From contig NZ_CP115757.1 in the NCBI RefSeq assembly GCF_027912675.1, forward strand, positions 1 through 64,000: DNA of 64,000 nucleotides, read 5' to 3'. The notes below the pieces were generated by a model. It saw only the letters and a program-made list of their open reading frames with translations. It was not told the origin of the DNA and ran no database searches. This document shows positions 10,294 to 19,161 of the stretch, in pieces. A program made the position numbers and the translations under genes. The DNA comes from Paracoccus sp. SCSIO 75233. Its GTDB lineage: Bacteria; Pseudomonadota; Alphaproteobacteria; Rhodobacterales; Rhodobacteraceae. How positions within the stretch are numbered: position 1 is the first letter of the stretch; each line of letters begins with the position of its first letter.

Positions 10294-11772
10294 TTAAAGA
10301 AAAGCGGTCTCGCTGAAGGAGCGGAGCTTGCGCGAATGGATCCGTTCAAGCGGCATATCGCGCAGCTTTTCCATGGCCCGGACCCCGATAAGAAGATGGT
10401 TCGCGACCTGCGTGCGGTAGAAGTCGGTTGCCATCCCCGGCAGCTTCAGCTCACCGTGCAGGGGCTTGTCGGACACGCAAAGCAATGTCCCATAAGGAAC
10501 CCTGAACCGGAACCCGTTCGCCGCAATCGTCGCGCTTTCCATATCCAGCCCGATCGCGCGGCTGAGCGACAGCCTGTGGATCGGCCCGGACTGATCGCGA
10601 AGTTCCCAGTTCCGGTTGTCAATCGTCGCGACGGTGCCGGTGCGCATGATCCGCTTCAACTCGTAACCGTCCAGCTTGGTGACCTCTGCGACGGCGTCCT
10701 GCAAGGCGACCTGAACCTCGGCAAGTGCCGGGATCGGCACCCAGACCGGCAGGTCGTCGTCCAGCACATGATCTTCGCGCAGATAGGCATGAGCGAGAAC
10801 GAAATCGCCAAGGCTCTGACTGTTGCGCAGACCGGCGCAGTGGCCGACCATCAGCCAGGCATGCGGCCGCAGCACCGCGATGTGATCCGTCGCGGTTTTT
10901 GCATTGGACGGGCCGACACCGATATTGACGAGAGTGACGCCCTGATTGCCGTCCCGCTTCAGATGATAGCTTGGCATTTGCGGCATCTTGGTCAGCGGCA
11001 CGATCTCGCCATCGGAACGGTCGATCACCTGATTACCGGGAGCGACAAAGGCCGTGTAGCCCGAGGCGGGATCGCCGAGCATCTGACGCGCCACGGCCTC
11101 GAATTCGTCGACATAGAACTGGTAGTTGGTGAACAGTACGAAATTCTGAAAATGCGTCGGATCGGTCGCGGTATAATGCGCCAGCCGGGCCAGCGAGTAA
11201 TCCACGCGCTGCGCGGTAAACGGCGCCAGATGACCCGCCCCGTCCGCATGTGACTGGGCCACGCCGTTAACGATGTCGTCATTGACCGTGTTCAGGTCCG
11301 GCACATCGAACACGTCGCGCAGGCTGAATTTCAGAACGCCTTCCTGCGGCACATTCAAATCGGTGCGTGTGGATATCGCAAAATGCACCGGCATCGGGAT
11401 TTCACTATATCCGACAGCCACCGGCGCATGCTGGTTCTCCATCAGCAGGCCAAGCTGTTCGCGAAGATAGGTCGCAAAAAGCTCCGGCCGCGTGATCGAC
11501 GCCGAGTAGCTGCCCGGCAGGGTGACATGACCAAAGGACAGCCGCGAATCCGCCTTGGTGTGGCTGGTCGTGGTCAGCCGCACCTCGGGGTAGAAGGCGC
11601 GATAACGGGCCTGCGGTTTTTCGCCGCTCAGACAGGCGATAAAATGCTCGGTCAGAAAGCCTGAAGATATTTCATAAAGCTCCATGAGCCGCGCAACCGC
11701 CGCTTCTGCATCGTCGTAATAGATACGCTCAACCGGCTCGGGCGTTTTCAGCGGCAGAAAATCGTCATTCAT
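10294..11772 (-). CDS. amn: AMP nucleosidase
   Basis: AMP nucleosidase hydrolyses AMP to adenine and ribose 5-phosphate, helping to regulate the adenylate pool. The reading frame extends far upstream, but homology begins at the ATG at 11772 (MNDDFLPLKTPEP), giving 492 residues, close to the E. coli Amn length. The N-terminal AMN domain is followed by a nucleoside-phosphorylase-type catalytic domain with HAWLMVGHCAGLRNSQSLGD and the purine-binding GLDMESATIAANGFRFRVPYGTLLCVSDKPLHGE. A gap of about 93 bases separates it from the divergent luciferase-like gene. It stands alone, with no purine operon beside it. Confidence 0.94.
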   Translation of the reverse strand: MNDDFLPLKTPEPVERIYYDDAEAAVARLMELYEISSGFLTEHFIACLSGEKPQARYRAFYPEVRLTTTSHTKADSRLSFGHVTLPGSYSASITRPELFATYLREQLGLLMENQHAPVAVGYSEIPMPVHFAISTRTDLNVPQEGVLKFSLRDVFDVPDLNTVNDDIVNGVAQSHADGAGHLAPFTAQRVDYSLARLAHYTATDPTHFQNFVLFTNYQFYVDEFEAVARQMLGDPASGYTAFVAPGNQVIDRSDGEIVPLTKMPQMPSYHLKRDGNQGVTLVNIGVGPSNAKTATDHIAVLRPHAWLMVGHCAGLRNSQSLGDFVLAHAYLREDHVLDDDLPVWVPIPALAEVQVALQDAVAEVTKLDGYELKRIMRTGTVATIDNRNWELRDQSGPIHRLSLSRAIGLDMESATIAANGFRFRVPYGTLLCVSDKPLHGELKLPGMATDFYRTQVANHLLIGVRAMEKLRDMPLERIHSRKLRSFSETAFL

Positions 11773-11865
11773 CAAAGACCTCTTCTTTTTGCGACAGTGC
11801 CAGCCGAAGGCGACACTGGCAAGACGGCGGCGGAGTGCATAACTCTGCTGCAGTAATAACCCGCC

Positions 11866-12876
11866 ATGAAAGCTGAGATGATGCGCTATTCCATACTTGA
11901 TCTCGCCCCGGTTCCCGAAGGCAGCACAACGGCTGAGGCCATCGCGAATTCCGTCGCACTCGCGCAAATGGCTGACGGGCTGAATTATCATCGGTACTGG
12001 CTGGCCGAGCATCACAATATGATCGGCATTGCCTCGGCCGCGACCTCGGTCCTGATCGGGCATATCGCGGCGCAGACCAGCAGGATCCGCGTCGGTGCCG
12101 GGGGGATCATGCTGCCCAACCATTCGCCGCTTTCCATTGCGGAACAATTTGGCACGCTCGCGACGATCTACCCCGACCGTATCGACCTTGGCCTGGGTCG
12201 CGCACCGGGCGGTGATGGCGCCGTGTTTCGCGCGCTGCGCAAATCCCCCCAGATGGCGGAGAACTTTCCGCAGGATGTCATCGAACTCATGCAATATCTG
12301 GGCGATGCACCATCGGACGCGGCGGTCATCGCCCATCCGGGGCAGGGGACGCATGTTCCGATCTGGATGCTCGGCTCCTCCCTTTTTGGTGCGCAGCTTG
12401 CTGCGATGCTTGGCCTGCCCTATGCCTTCGCCTCTCACTTCGCCCCTGGCGCGCTGGACGAGGCGCTGCACGTTTATCGCGAGCAGTTTGAACCTGCGGG
12501 CCGTGCGGCGGCTGAAGCCGGTCCGCATTTCATGCTGGCCGTGAACGTCATCGCGGCGGATACGGATGATGCGGCGCAGTATCTGCAATCCAGCCAGAAG
12601 CTTGCCTTTGCCCGTCTGCGCAGCGGCAAACCCGGCAAGCTGCCCGCCCCGACACGCGACCTGTCGGAAATCACGCCGCCGCTGGAACGCATGGTGTCTC
12701 AGGCGCTGCGGGTCAGTGCCGTCGGTAGCCCGGCGACAGTGAGGGATCAACTCGCCTCGCTGATCTCGCAATACAGGCCCGATGAGCTGATTATCACGGG
12801 TCAGATCCACGACGCGGAAGCACGGCGCCATTCCTATCGGCTTGCGGCGGAGGTGCTCGACGATCTGGCTGCCTGA
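11866..12876 (+). CDS. Luciferase-like (LLM class) flavin-dependent oxidoreductase, MsnO8 type
   Basis: Flavin-dependent monooxygenase-like protein with the bacterial-luciferase TIM barrel, up to 336 residues. It shows the class pattern: [19 protein letters not shown] at the start, [44 protein letters not shown], and [13 protein letters not shown]. Homologues usually begin at the motif [10 protein letters not shown], so the true start may be the ATG at 11878 or 11881 instead of 11866; none has a strong ribosome binding site. It is divergent from amn. These enzymes use reduced FMN supplied by a partner reductase; the substrate is unknown. Confidence 0.85.
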   Translation: MKAEMMRYSILDLAPVPEGSTTAEAIANSVALAQMADGLNYHRYWLAEHHNMIGIASAATSVLIGHIAAQTSRIRVGAGGIMLPNHSPLSIAEQFGTLATIYPDRIDLGLGRAPGGDGAVFRALRKSPQMAENFPQDVIELMQYLGDAPSDAAVIAHPGQGTHVPIWMLGSSLFGAQLAAMLGLPYAFASHFAPGALDEALHVYREQFEPAGRAAAEAGPHFMLAVNVIAADTDDAAQYLQSSQKLAFARLRSGKPGKLPAPTRDLSEITPPLERMVSQALRVSAVGSPATVRDQLASLISQYRPDELIITGQIHDAEARRHSYRLAAEVLDDLAA

Positions 12877-13005
12877 ACATTGCTGTGTGCGGAGCGGATG
12901 GTTCAGATTGAATTGGGTCCGGCTGTGGACTACGTCTCCGTGGCGCGCGCTGCCTGAGCAACGCTCCGGCAGTCGCCCGGCAATCGTGTCGTGAGGGGAA
13001 CCACC

Positions 13006-13977
13006 ATGCGTATGTTGATATTGGGTCATGGCTATACCGCCGCCGCATTGACGCCACGCTTGCTTCAGGACGGGTGGATTGTTGTCGGCACGACGCGCCA
13101 TGACGCGGCGCGGGTTTCGGCATCGGGCGCTGACCCCGTGCTTTGGCCGGGCGATGACCAGCGCGTTCGTGCGGAAATCAGGCGTGCGGATGCCATTCTG
13201 ATAAGCGTTGCGCCCGACGGATCGCTTGCCGCAGTCGAAGGGGATCGCGCTGCGGGCGGCGGCGCGGCGGTTCCAGAAGCCCGGCAACGCCGGTCGCAGA
13301 ACGAAGCGCCCGACCGGGTCATCGCGGAATTCGAAGATGCCCTGATCCAAAGCAATGCCCGTTGGGTCGGCTATCTGTCCTCGACGAGCGTCTATGGCGA
13401 CCATGCCGGGGCCTGGGTTGACGAAACCACCCCGCCCAATCCGACAAGCCACAGGGCGCGGGCGAGGCTTGCCGCGGAACACGCCTGGTCGCAAATCGCC
13501 TCGCGCGCCGGATGGCCGCTTACGATCTTCCGCCTCGCCGGGATCTACGGTCCGGGTCGCGGGCCGCTTGCCAAGCTGCGCGCCGGATCGGCCCGACGGA
13601 TTATCAAACCGGATCAGGTGTTTTCGCGCATCCATGTCGACGATATCGCCGGTGCCATTCTGGCTGATTTGAAACTGACGCGGCATGGAAGCGCCGTGCC
13701 AAATGCCCCCCGGAGTGAAAACACGCGTATTCTCAATATCTGCGACGACGACCCCTTGCCGCCGCAGGATGCGATCGAGATGGCGGCCCGTCTGGCCGAT
13801 CTGCCGGTTCCCCCGGCCGAAGGTTTTGCGGATGCCGAGATGACCCCGATGGCGCGAAGCTTCTACCGGGATTCCAAGCGTGTTCGAAACAATCGGCTGA
13901 AAGAACAGCTGGGCTATGCGCTGAAATATCCCGACCTTCGCAGTGGTTTGCAGGCGATCATAGATGCGGAGCGGTAA
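13006..13977 (+). CDS. NAD(P)-dependent epimerase/SDR family protein, YeeZ-like
   Basis: Rossmann-fold protein of 323 residues of the atypical SDR family. The nucleotide-binding loop is LILGHGYTAAAL at the N-terminus; the conserved SSTSVYGDHAGAWVDE and the structural RLAGIYGPGRGPL identify the YeeZ/YbjT-like group. The start at 13006 follows GAGGGGAACC. Residues about 72-112 contain an Arg/Gly/Ala-rich stretch (GGGAAVPEARQRRSQ) between the usual APD and the following helix, longer than I expect for this family. The catalytic Lys of classical SDRs is not evident. Function unknown, possibly a sugar-nucleotide or lipid-related dehydrogenase. Confidence 0.75.
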   Translation: MRMLILGHGYTAAALTPRLLQDGWIVVGTTRHDAARVSASGADPVLWPGDDQRVRAEIRRADAILISVAPDGSLAAVEGDRAAGGGAAVPEARQRRSQNEAPDRVIAEFEDALIQSNARWVGYLSSTSVYGDHAGAWVDETTPPNPTSHRARARLAAEHAWSQIASRAGWPLTIFRLAGIYGPGRGPLAKLRAGSARRIIKPDQVFSRIHVDDIAGAILADLKLTRHGSAVPNAPRSENTRILNICDDDPLPPQDAIEMAARLADLPVPPAEGFADAEMTPMARSFYRDSKRVRNNRLKEQLGYALKYPDLRSGLQAIIDAER

Positions 13978-14031
13978 GCGTCGCAGCACCAGAACCCATG
14001 TCGCGGCCGGAACCATCATACCGGATTGCTC

Positions 14032-14691
14032 TTAGTCGCCAGCGGAAATCGCAGTGATGTCACTGATCTTCGCCGTCGCGCCGCCTTCGAGCGAAAGCAC
14101 AATCTCCTTCCCCTGTCGGGCCACCTCATCGACCTGACTGTAAACGGGCACGCTCTTTTCAGAGATTAACGTATCGCCGCGATAACTTGCTAACCTGAAC
14201 GTGTATACACCCGGATCCAGCTGCTGGCCTGAACCATTCTTCCCGAACCACTCGACCAAACCGCGCCCCGTTCCAATATCCTCCACGCTGATCTGCGCGC
14301 CGGAGGCATCCTGCGTGATAAGCATAACCCGGTCGGCAGAAATTTCAGGCTGTATATCCATAACAAGCGGCCTGTCAGCGAAATAAACGCCCCCGGTTGT
14401 CTTGACGCGCGTCCCGATCCATCCCGCAAAGCTGGTGAGTGAGCAGTCGCCGGACCCGCCCGCCATTTTCTGTAGCAGGTCGTTCGTCCTGACCTGCTGC
14501 TCAACACCCGAAAATGTTGCCGTTTGGACCGCGAAATCCGCCCCTTCCATCGGATTCAGCGGATCCTGATTCCTGATCTGTGTGGTGAGCATCTTGAGAA
14601 ATGTTTCAAAGTTACCGCCAGCGAAGCTGGGTTTATCAGACGATGTCGTTTGAGTAGCGGGTGTCGGCCCGACAGGTGCTGTTGACGTCAT
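14032..14691 (-). CDS. flgD: Flagellar hook assembly (capping) protein FlgD
   Basis: FlgD is the scaffold that caps the growing hook during flagellar assembly. The 219-residue product has the conserved N-terminal FlgD signature FLKMLTTQIRNQDPLNPMEGADFAVQTATFSGVEQQ (residues about 28-63), followed by a FlgD tudor/FN3-like region. The ATG at 14691 has AAGGGG seven bases upstream and lies 13 bases after the fliK stop, so fliK and flgD form one leftward transcript. Hook genes flgE and others are not in the window. The gene is moderately AT-richer than its surroundings. Confidence 0.9.
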   Translation of the reverse strand: MTSTAPVGPTPATQTTSSDKPSFAGGNFETFLKMLTTQIRNQDPLNPMEGADFAVQTATFSGVEQQVRTNDLLQKMAGGSGDCSLTSFAGWIGTRVKTTGGVYFADRPLVMDIQPEISADRVMLITQDASGAQISVEDIGTGRGLVEWFGKNGSGQQLDPGVYTFRLASYRGDTLISEKSVPVYSQVDEVARQGKEIVLSLEGGATAKISDITAISAGD

Positions 14692-14704
14692 GGTTGCCCC
14701 TTTT

Positions 14705-16297
14705 TCAGAAACGGATATGGGGATGAGCTTTAGGCTGCTCAGTCCCTGCATGTATTACTTGTGGCGCGGAAACTATTTCGGTTCGGATTCTGTTCGCAGC
14801 ACAGTTTCGACCGTCCGGCGAAGCGTCATTTTGGCTGTTTCCGGAGGAACTGAAGTCCAGAACTGCATTCTCGACGCCAAGACTATTCAGTTCGGAAATC
14901 AGTGCATCCACGTTTCTTCGCAGCAGGCTGAGCGTTTCAGGTATCTCCGCGGTTATGGCAATTACCACAGCGCGACTGTCCTGAGCGATCCTGAACTGAA
15001 CCGCCCCCAACACTTCAGGCATCAGCCTGACGACAGCCTCTTTGCCCCGCGCCCTGCATTCCACAATCGCTTTCCCGACCTGTCGGATCGCCATTGCGCC
15101 GGGCGCTTCGATATCCGCCGGGAGCATTTCGAAACTGCCTTGTCGAAGGCTTCCCGGATCAACTACTGGCATTTGCCCGGGTTGGAGCAAGCTCTCAGCC
15201 TCCCCCTCTGTGCTTCCGATGCCGACGCCCATTTGTGGGTCGATGGCCGATGACCGCTTGTTTTGCAGACCATCGACCCTTCGCCGGATGTCTGTGGGAC
15301 CGGAAAGTCGAGTGTCCTCAGTTGTCCTGCCAGTCATTCTAAGAGAGCTTTGTCGAGCATCAGCGCTCGATGGTTTTTGTTCGTTAAACCCTACCCACGT
15401 CGGGAGAAGTTTGTGGGAGGCGCGCTGCCCAATGTTCCCAGTCTGGGCCATTTCATGCCCTACCGCTATTTGCGATCGCATTGGGCGTCTCACCGGGATT
15501 TCGTCGCTTGACCTATCTATGCAGTCGGCAATATTGCCGCTGGTTCGCATATCCGAATGATAGCTAATGGAGGGCGATCCCGGTGCGGAATTCAGCGAAT
15601 GCCCTGCTTCCGTGACCACTGCTTCTGCTGCTTTTCTATCTGGGCGCGTTGCTTGTGATGCAATTCTTGCGAGATTTCCGTTGTTTGAAGCGACGGGAAT
15701 AGCAGCTTCGACAAGAATTCCACGCTCATGCAAATTTTGCGATTGAAGGGGTTTGCTCCGGTCGGCAGAGGGATCCAGCTCCAATTGCAGACCGGCGAGT
15801 TGAGGTTGTTGGAGTTGGGGTGCCTGCGTTTCGGTTTCCGCGGCCGATGGCGCGACATTGGACTGTGATACGAAACCTTGATGAGATGGGACGATCCTGT
15901 CGGCAACATCCAAGGCGGTTCTACCCTCGGAGGTGGCGGTAAAATGTGAATGCGCTCTCTCTCCTGCATCAGGGAAGTGCGAATCGCCCTCAAGGAATGA
16001 CTGTCGAGGTTGGCTCTCGCGAAACTCCTCCACATAAGCGGAGTCATTTTCGAAGGATAAATCGTCGTTTGGCCTCCCGACGCCCAAATTCGGGACAATG
16101 TATTTCGGGTCCGCCGCGCCATCGGGACAACCCGATTCTCCAGCGGGATTATAAATCTCCGGTTCTGCGCGATCTGCCCGACAGGATATGTCCAGCATAA
16201 TACGGAACCCTTCTTCTGTACCAGAAATATCCGATATTTCTGCCGTCTCATTTTCGGGCAGGCGGCGAGCTATAAAGGGATGAAACTCCGTGAACAT
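14705..16297 (-). CDS. fliK: Flagellar hook-length control protein FliK
   Basis: FliK is the secreted molecular ruler that sets hook length and switches the export gate. The 530-residue protein is mostly a low-conservation, polar region rich in Ser, Gln and Pro, with a C-terminal Flg_hook domain (about residues 400-480) carrying VRLMPEVLGAVQFRIAQ and LLRRNVDALISELNSLGVENAVLDF. This N-variable, C-conserved layout is typical of FliK. AAGGA precedes the ATG at 16297 by about seven bases. GC is visibly lower than in the housekeeping genes (27 of 60 bases at 15661-15720). It is followed by flgD. Confidence 0.87.
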   Translation of the reverse strand: MFTEFHPFIARRLPENETAEISDISGTEEGFRIMLDISCRADRAEPEIYNPAGESGCPDGAADPKYIVPNLGVGRPNDDLSFENDSAYVEEFRESQPRQSFLEGDSHFPDAGERAHSHFTATSEGRTALDVADRIVPSHQGFVSQSNVAPSAAETETQAPQLQQPQLAGLQLELDPSADRSKPLQSQNLHERGILVEAAIPVASNNGNLARIASQATRPDRKAAEAVVTEAGHSLNSAPGSPSISYHSDMRTSGNIADCIDRSSDEIPVRRPMRSQIAVGHEMAQTGNIGQRASHKLLPTWVGFNEQKPSSADARQSSLRMTGRTTEDTRLSGPTDIRRRVDGLQNKRSSAIDPQMGVGIGSTEGEAESLLQPGQMPVVDPGSLRQGSFEMLPADIEAPGAMAIRQVGKAIVECRARGKEAVVRLMPEVLGAVQFRIAQDSRAVVIAITAEIPETLSLLRRNVDALISELNSLGVENAVLDFSSSGNSQNDASPDGRNCAANRIRTEIVSAPQVIHAGTEQPKAHPHIRF

Positions 16298-16376
16298 AAT
16301 CCTTGTTACTCTTCTATCCCTAACGAAATATTCACTGCGCGCAATTAGTTGAGGAAAGATAGCAAATTAAAATGGC

Positions 16377-16592
16377 ATGAAAATGGAAATATCCGTAAAA
16401 TCTTATCCTTCAAGCGGCGCAATAAATGATCGTCTGGAACAGGCTTTTCTGGAGGGCATGATTAAATACGCGATGCCTGCAGGCACCGTTGGCCTCGGGT
16501 CGGCCTCGGGTGAAAGCGCGTTTCAAAGTTACCTGCATCGTGAATATGCCAAGGTGCTTGGGTCCCGCTTGGAACTGGGGTTCGAGAAGTGA
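16377..16592 (+). CDS. Small rod-binding (FlgJ N-terminal-like) protein
   Basis: Short protein of 71 residues. The pattern DRLEQAFLEGMIKYAMPAG followed by a C-terminal HREYAKVLGSRLELGF resembles the rod-binding domain found at the N-terminus of FlgJ (an FExxFLxxMLK-type helix, then a QxAxxLA-like helix ending in a glycine-rich tail). No muramidase domain is present, and alphaproteobacterial rod-binding proteins are often single-domain, though usually somewhat longer. It starts 79 bases from the divergent fliK, in AT-rich DNA (21 of 60 G/C at 16321-16380). It overlaps the next gene by GTGA. A role in rod assembly is inferred from this resemblance and from its neighbours. Confidence 0.6.
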   Translation: MKMEISVKSYPSSGAINDRLEQAFLEGMIKYAMPAGTVGLGSASGESAFQSYLHREYAKVLGSRLELGFEK

Positions 16593-16903
16593 AGTATATT
16601 GAAGTATATGATTATTTGGAGCGGGCAAGTGAATCGCTTATTCGTGGCGACTATGATGAAACGCTGGGCCATCTTGATGCGGCGTCCCGCCTGAAAGACC
16701 AACTGGAACCGGAAGAAGCTGAAATGGCCCAACCCTGTTTGGCACGTTTGGTAACCCTTTCGGAAGCGGCGCTGGAGGGGGTCACGGATGCGAAGAAAAT
16801 TATCGAGGATGCGATCCGGAATTCTGTGCGGCTGGAGATTTATGACGGTGTTGGGAATAGAAATGAAATTAAAGATCGTACATCCCCGGTCAATCGCTTT
16901 TAG
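16589..16903 (+). CDS. FlgN-like flagellar chaperone (putative)
   Basis: Acidic helical protein of 104 residues with a GTG start overlapping the previous stop. The layout, an N-terminal helix (LERASESLIRGDYDETLGHLDAASRLKDQL), a second helix pair and a C-terminal YDGVGNR, resembles FlgN, the export chaperone for hook-filament junction proteins. FlgN members are very divergent, so this is a family-level guess supported by the location between a rod-binding-like gene and flagellin. The alternative is an unrelated flagellar accessory protein. No junction-protein gene (flgK/flgL) is nearby. Confidence 0.5.
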   Translation: MKYIEVYDYLERASESLIRGDYDETLGHLDAASRLKDQLEPEEAEMAQPCLARLVTLSEAALEGVTDAKKIIEDAIRNSVRLEIYDGVGNRNEIKDRTSPVNRF

Positions 16904-16955
16904 ATAAAATGCTTCGGAAATAAGAGTGGAAATAACTCCGGAAATCGGCAAGTTG

Positions 16956-16982
16956 GAAACCAGATCGGCACAACGCCGATGC
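16956..16982 (+). promoter_or_regulatory. Possible FliA (sigma-28) promoter for flagellin
   Basis: GCCGATGC at 16975-16982 matches six of eight positions of the sigma-28 -10 element GCCGATAA, with an AAA-containing -35-like octamer 11 bases upstream (16956-16963; three of eight matches). It lies about 75 bases before the flagellin start. The -10 match is fair and the -35 is weak. Confidence 0.35.
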
Positions 16983-17056
16983 GCAAAATGCGCCGGAATA
17001 GTTCTGCGGTCAGAACGACCTGATGTAACGGCAAATGCCATGATTAGGAGGACGAA

Positions 17057-18301
17057 ATGTCCAGCATTCTGACAAATAACAGCGCAATGGTCGCCCTGCA
17101 GACCCTCAAGGGGATCAACGCCAATCTCGCAAAGACGCAGGACCAGATTTCGACCGGCAAAACGATCAGTTCGGCGAAGGACAATGCGGCGATCTGGGCG
17201 ATTGCGAAGACGATGGAAACCGATGTTGCCTCGTTCAAGGCGATTGACCAGACATTGGCGCTGGGCGAATCGACGGTCGCGGTTGCCCGCGCGGCGACGG
17301 AGATGATTGGCGATCTGCTCGGCAAGATCAAAACCAAGGTGATCGCCGCGCAAGAGGCGGGAACCTCGGCTGAGGATCGGGTGAAAATTCAGGAAGATAT
17401 CGACGCGCTGAAGAAATCCATCGCTTCGGCAGTCAGCTCGGCACAGTTCAGCGGCAAGAACCTGATCAACGGGACGACCACCAGCCCGATGAAAGTGCTG
17501 TCGTCCCTTGACCGTAGCCTTGATGGCTCTGTCGCCGCAGGCACGATTGATGTCGCGACCGTCGATCTGCGCATGTCGGGCGGTGAAACTTCGCTACCGG
17601 TTGCCGGTCTGAACAGCTCGGCCACGGCTGAGGATGGGAATGGCGCGGTAAATATCGGCTTCGCGCTGGCGTTTCAGGGCGGTGCTGGCGCGATTGCGGC
17701 GTCGGATCCTGCAGCGGACGCCTCAGACGGGGCGTCCTTGCTTGTCGGTGATGAGATCACGCTTCAGATCGGATCGGATTCCATCAGCTACACGGTTCAG
17801 GCCGGGGATGATGCAGCCGCCATTGTGGCAGGTCTCAACGCCCAGAAAACGGCCAATAGTCTGTCCGGTACCCTGGATCAAAGCGGCGGTGTCCTGAACT
17901 TCGACGCTGGGACAGGGAATGGCGATATCGACGTGACGCTGACATCGTCCCGGTCGGGTGCGGCGTCTGCATCTGGCGGCGCGCTGGCGGCGCTGAACGA
18001 CCTTGATGTCACCGTCGATGGCGGGGCGGCAAAGGCCCTGCAGGATATCGAGGGGCTGATGAAGGTCGCGGATGATGCCGCAGCCAGCTTCGGTTCCGCA
18101 CAAGGACGCTTTGAAACACAGCGCAATTTCATCGGCAAGCTGACCGATGCCATGAAGTCGGGGATCGGCGCGCTGGTTGATGCGAATATGGAAGAAGCAT
18201 CCGCGCGTCTGCAGGCGCTTCAGGTGCAGCAGCAGCTGGCCACCCAGTCGCTGTCGATTGCGAACCAGGCGCCGCAGGCCCTGCTGTCGCTGTTCCGCTG
18301 A
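17057..18301 (+). CDS. fliC: Flagellin
   Basis: Filament subunit of 414 residues exported by the flagellar type III system. The conserved N-terminal D0/D1 helices (SSILTNNSAMVALQTLKGIN; QISTGKTISSAKDNAAIWAI) and the C-terminal pair (ASARLQALQVQQQLATQSLSIANQAPQALLSLFR, including the terminal LSLFR) are intact. The central 180 or so residues, rich in Gly, Ala, Asp and Ser, form the variable surface domain. A strong AGGAGG precedes the ATG at 17057. flaF and flbT follow in the same direction, as in other alphaproteobacteria, where FlbT acts post-transcriptionally on flagellin mRNA. Confidence 0.95.
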   Translation: MSSILTNNSAMVALQTLKGINANLAKTQDQISTGKTISSAKDNAAIWAIAKTMETDVASFKAIDQTLALGESTVAVARAATEMIGDLLGKIKTKVIAAQEAGTSAEDRVKIQEDIDALKKSIASAVSSAQFSGKNLINGTTTSPMKVLSSLDRSLDGSVAAGTIDVATVDLRMSGGETSLPVAGLNSSATAEDGNGAVNIGFALAFQGGAGAIAASDPAADASDGASLLVGDEITLQIGSDSISYTVQAGDDAAAIVAGLNAQKTANSLSGTLDQSGGVLNFDAGTGNGDIDVTLTSSRSGAASASGGALAALNDLDVTVDGGAAKALQDIEGLMKVADDAAASFGSAQGRFETQRNFIGKLTDAMKSGIGALVDANMEEASARLQALQVQQQLATQSLSIANQAPQALLSLFR

Positions 18302-18306
18302 TCTTG

Positions 18307-18331
18307 AAGGGGGCGTCTTTTGCGCCCCCTT
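18307..18331 (+). terminator. GC-rich hairpin between fliC and flaF
   Basis: AAGGGGGCG and CGCCCCCTT pair around a seven-base, T-rich loop six bases after the flagellin stop. There is no long U-run after it, so it may be a partial terminator or a 3'-end stabiliser that sets fliC transcript levels above flaF-flbT. Confidence 0.6.
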
Positions 18332-18391
18332 CCGCCCGGTGGATCGTGAAACAACCACCCCAGTGGCATGTGCCCATGACAGGAGCTTTGA

Positions 18392-18763
18392 ATGAACCAA
18401 CTCGCGCAGATCGGCTACGCAACCGCACTGGCAAAGGTTGAAACGCAGCGGGAGACCGAGGCGCGTATTCTGACGCGGCTGAATGCGGGTCTGGAACATG
18501 CGATGGCGCATCCGGACAGGAATATCCCCGCAACGGTTGAGGCTTTGCATGAGAATGACCGCTTCTGGGCGCATATCGCCGGGGACCTCGCGCATGAAAA
18601 GAACGCGCTGCCCGAGGCGTTGAAAGCTGCATTGATCTCGCTCGCCGGGTTCGTCGTCGCGCATTCCGCGAGGGTCAGAAACAGGCAGGCCGGCATTGCC
18701 CCGCTGATCGAAATCAACAACGCGATCATCCGCGCCCTGAACGCGACCGGGGTTCAGGAATGA
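18392..18763 (+). CDS. flaF: Flagellar biosynthesis regulator FlaF
   Basis: FlaF is an alphaproteobacterial protein needed for flagellin secretion and translation. The 123-residue, largely helical product has the family layout: an N-terminal stretch containing YATALAKVETQRETEARIL, a central ALHENDRFWAHIAGDL with the conserved Trp, and the C-terminal INNAIIRALN. The ATG at 18392 follows AGGAG by seven bases. Its stop overlaps the flbT start by four bases (ATGA), so the proteins are made together, fitting their known opposing action on flagellin. Confidence 0.9.
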   Translation: MNQLAQIGYATALAKVETQRETEARILTRLNAGLEHAMAHPDRNIPATVEALHENDRFWAHIAGDLAHEKNALPEALKAALISLAGFVVAHSARVRNRQAGIAPLIEINNAIIRALNATGVQE

Positions 18764-19161
18764 CCGGGCTTGTGCTGAAACTCGCCCCGAAAGAGCGGCT
18801 GCTGATCAACGGTGCCGTGATCGAGAATGGCGACCGTGGTGCGCGTATTCGCATCAGAACACCGGGCGCGCGCATCCTCCGCCTTCGTGATGCGGTTCAC
18901 CCTGATGAGGCGACGACGCCCGTGAAGCTGGCCTGCTATGACGTTCAGCTGGTTCTGAGCGGGGATCGTCATCCGGAGGATGGCCACAGGCTGATCCTTG
19001 GCCATCTCGAAAAACTGTCACAGGTTTTCGATGATCGTGACAGCAGAACAATCCTGTCGGAGGCGACCGATTCGGTGCTGGCAAAGAACTTCTACCGGGC
19101 CCTTCGCCTGCTGCGTGACCTGCTGCCGCGAGAGGCCCGTCTGCTGGCGTCGCGGCAATGA
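18760..19161 (+). CDS. flbT: Flagellin synthesis repressor FlbT
   Basis: FlbT is an RNA-binding regulator that represses flagellin translation by acting on the 5' leader of its mRNA (established in Caulobacter). The 133-residue product shows the family motifs LKLAPKERLLINGAVIENG and YDVQLVLSG, with a C-terminal helical half ending FYRALRLLRDLLPREARLL. It overlaps flaF upstream and the DUF1217 gene downstream by ATGA in each case. The nearby fliC leader (16904-17056) is its likely target (inference). Confidence 0.92.
   Translation: MTGLVLKLAPKERLLINGAVIENGDRGARIRIRTPGARILRLRDAVHPDEATTPVKLACYDVQLVLSGDRHPEDGHRLILGHLEKLSQVFDDRDSRTILSEATDSVLAKNFYRALRLLRDLLPREARLLASRQ

Noticed and set aside
11773..14019. 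Upstream extension of the amn reading frame
   Set aside because: The extension lies opposite the luciferase-like and epimerase genes, which have clear family motifs. Homology to AMP nucleosidase begins at 11772.
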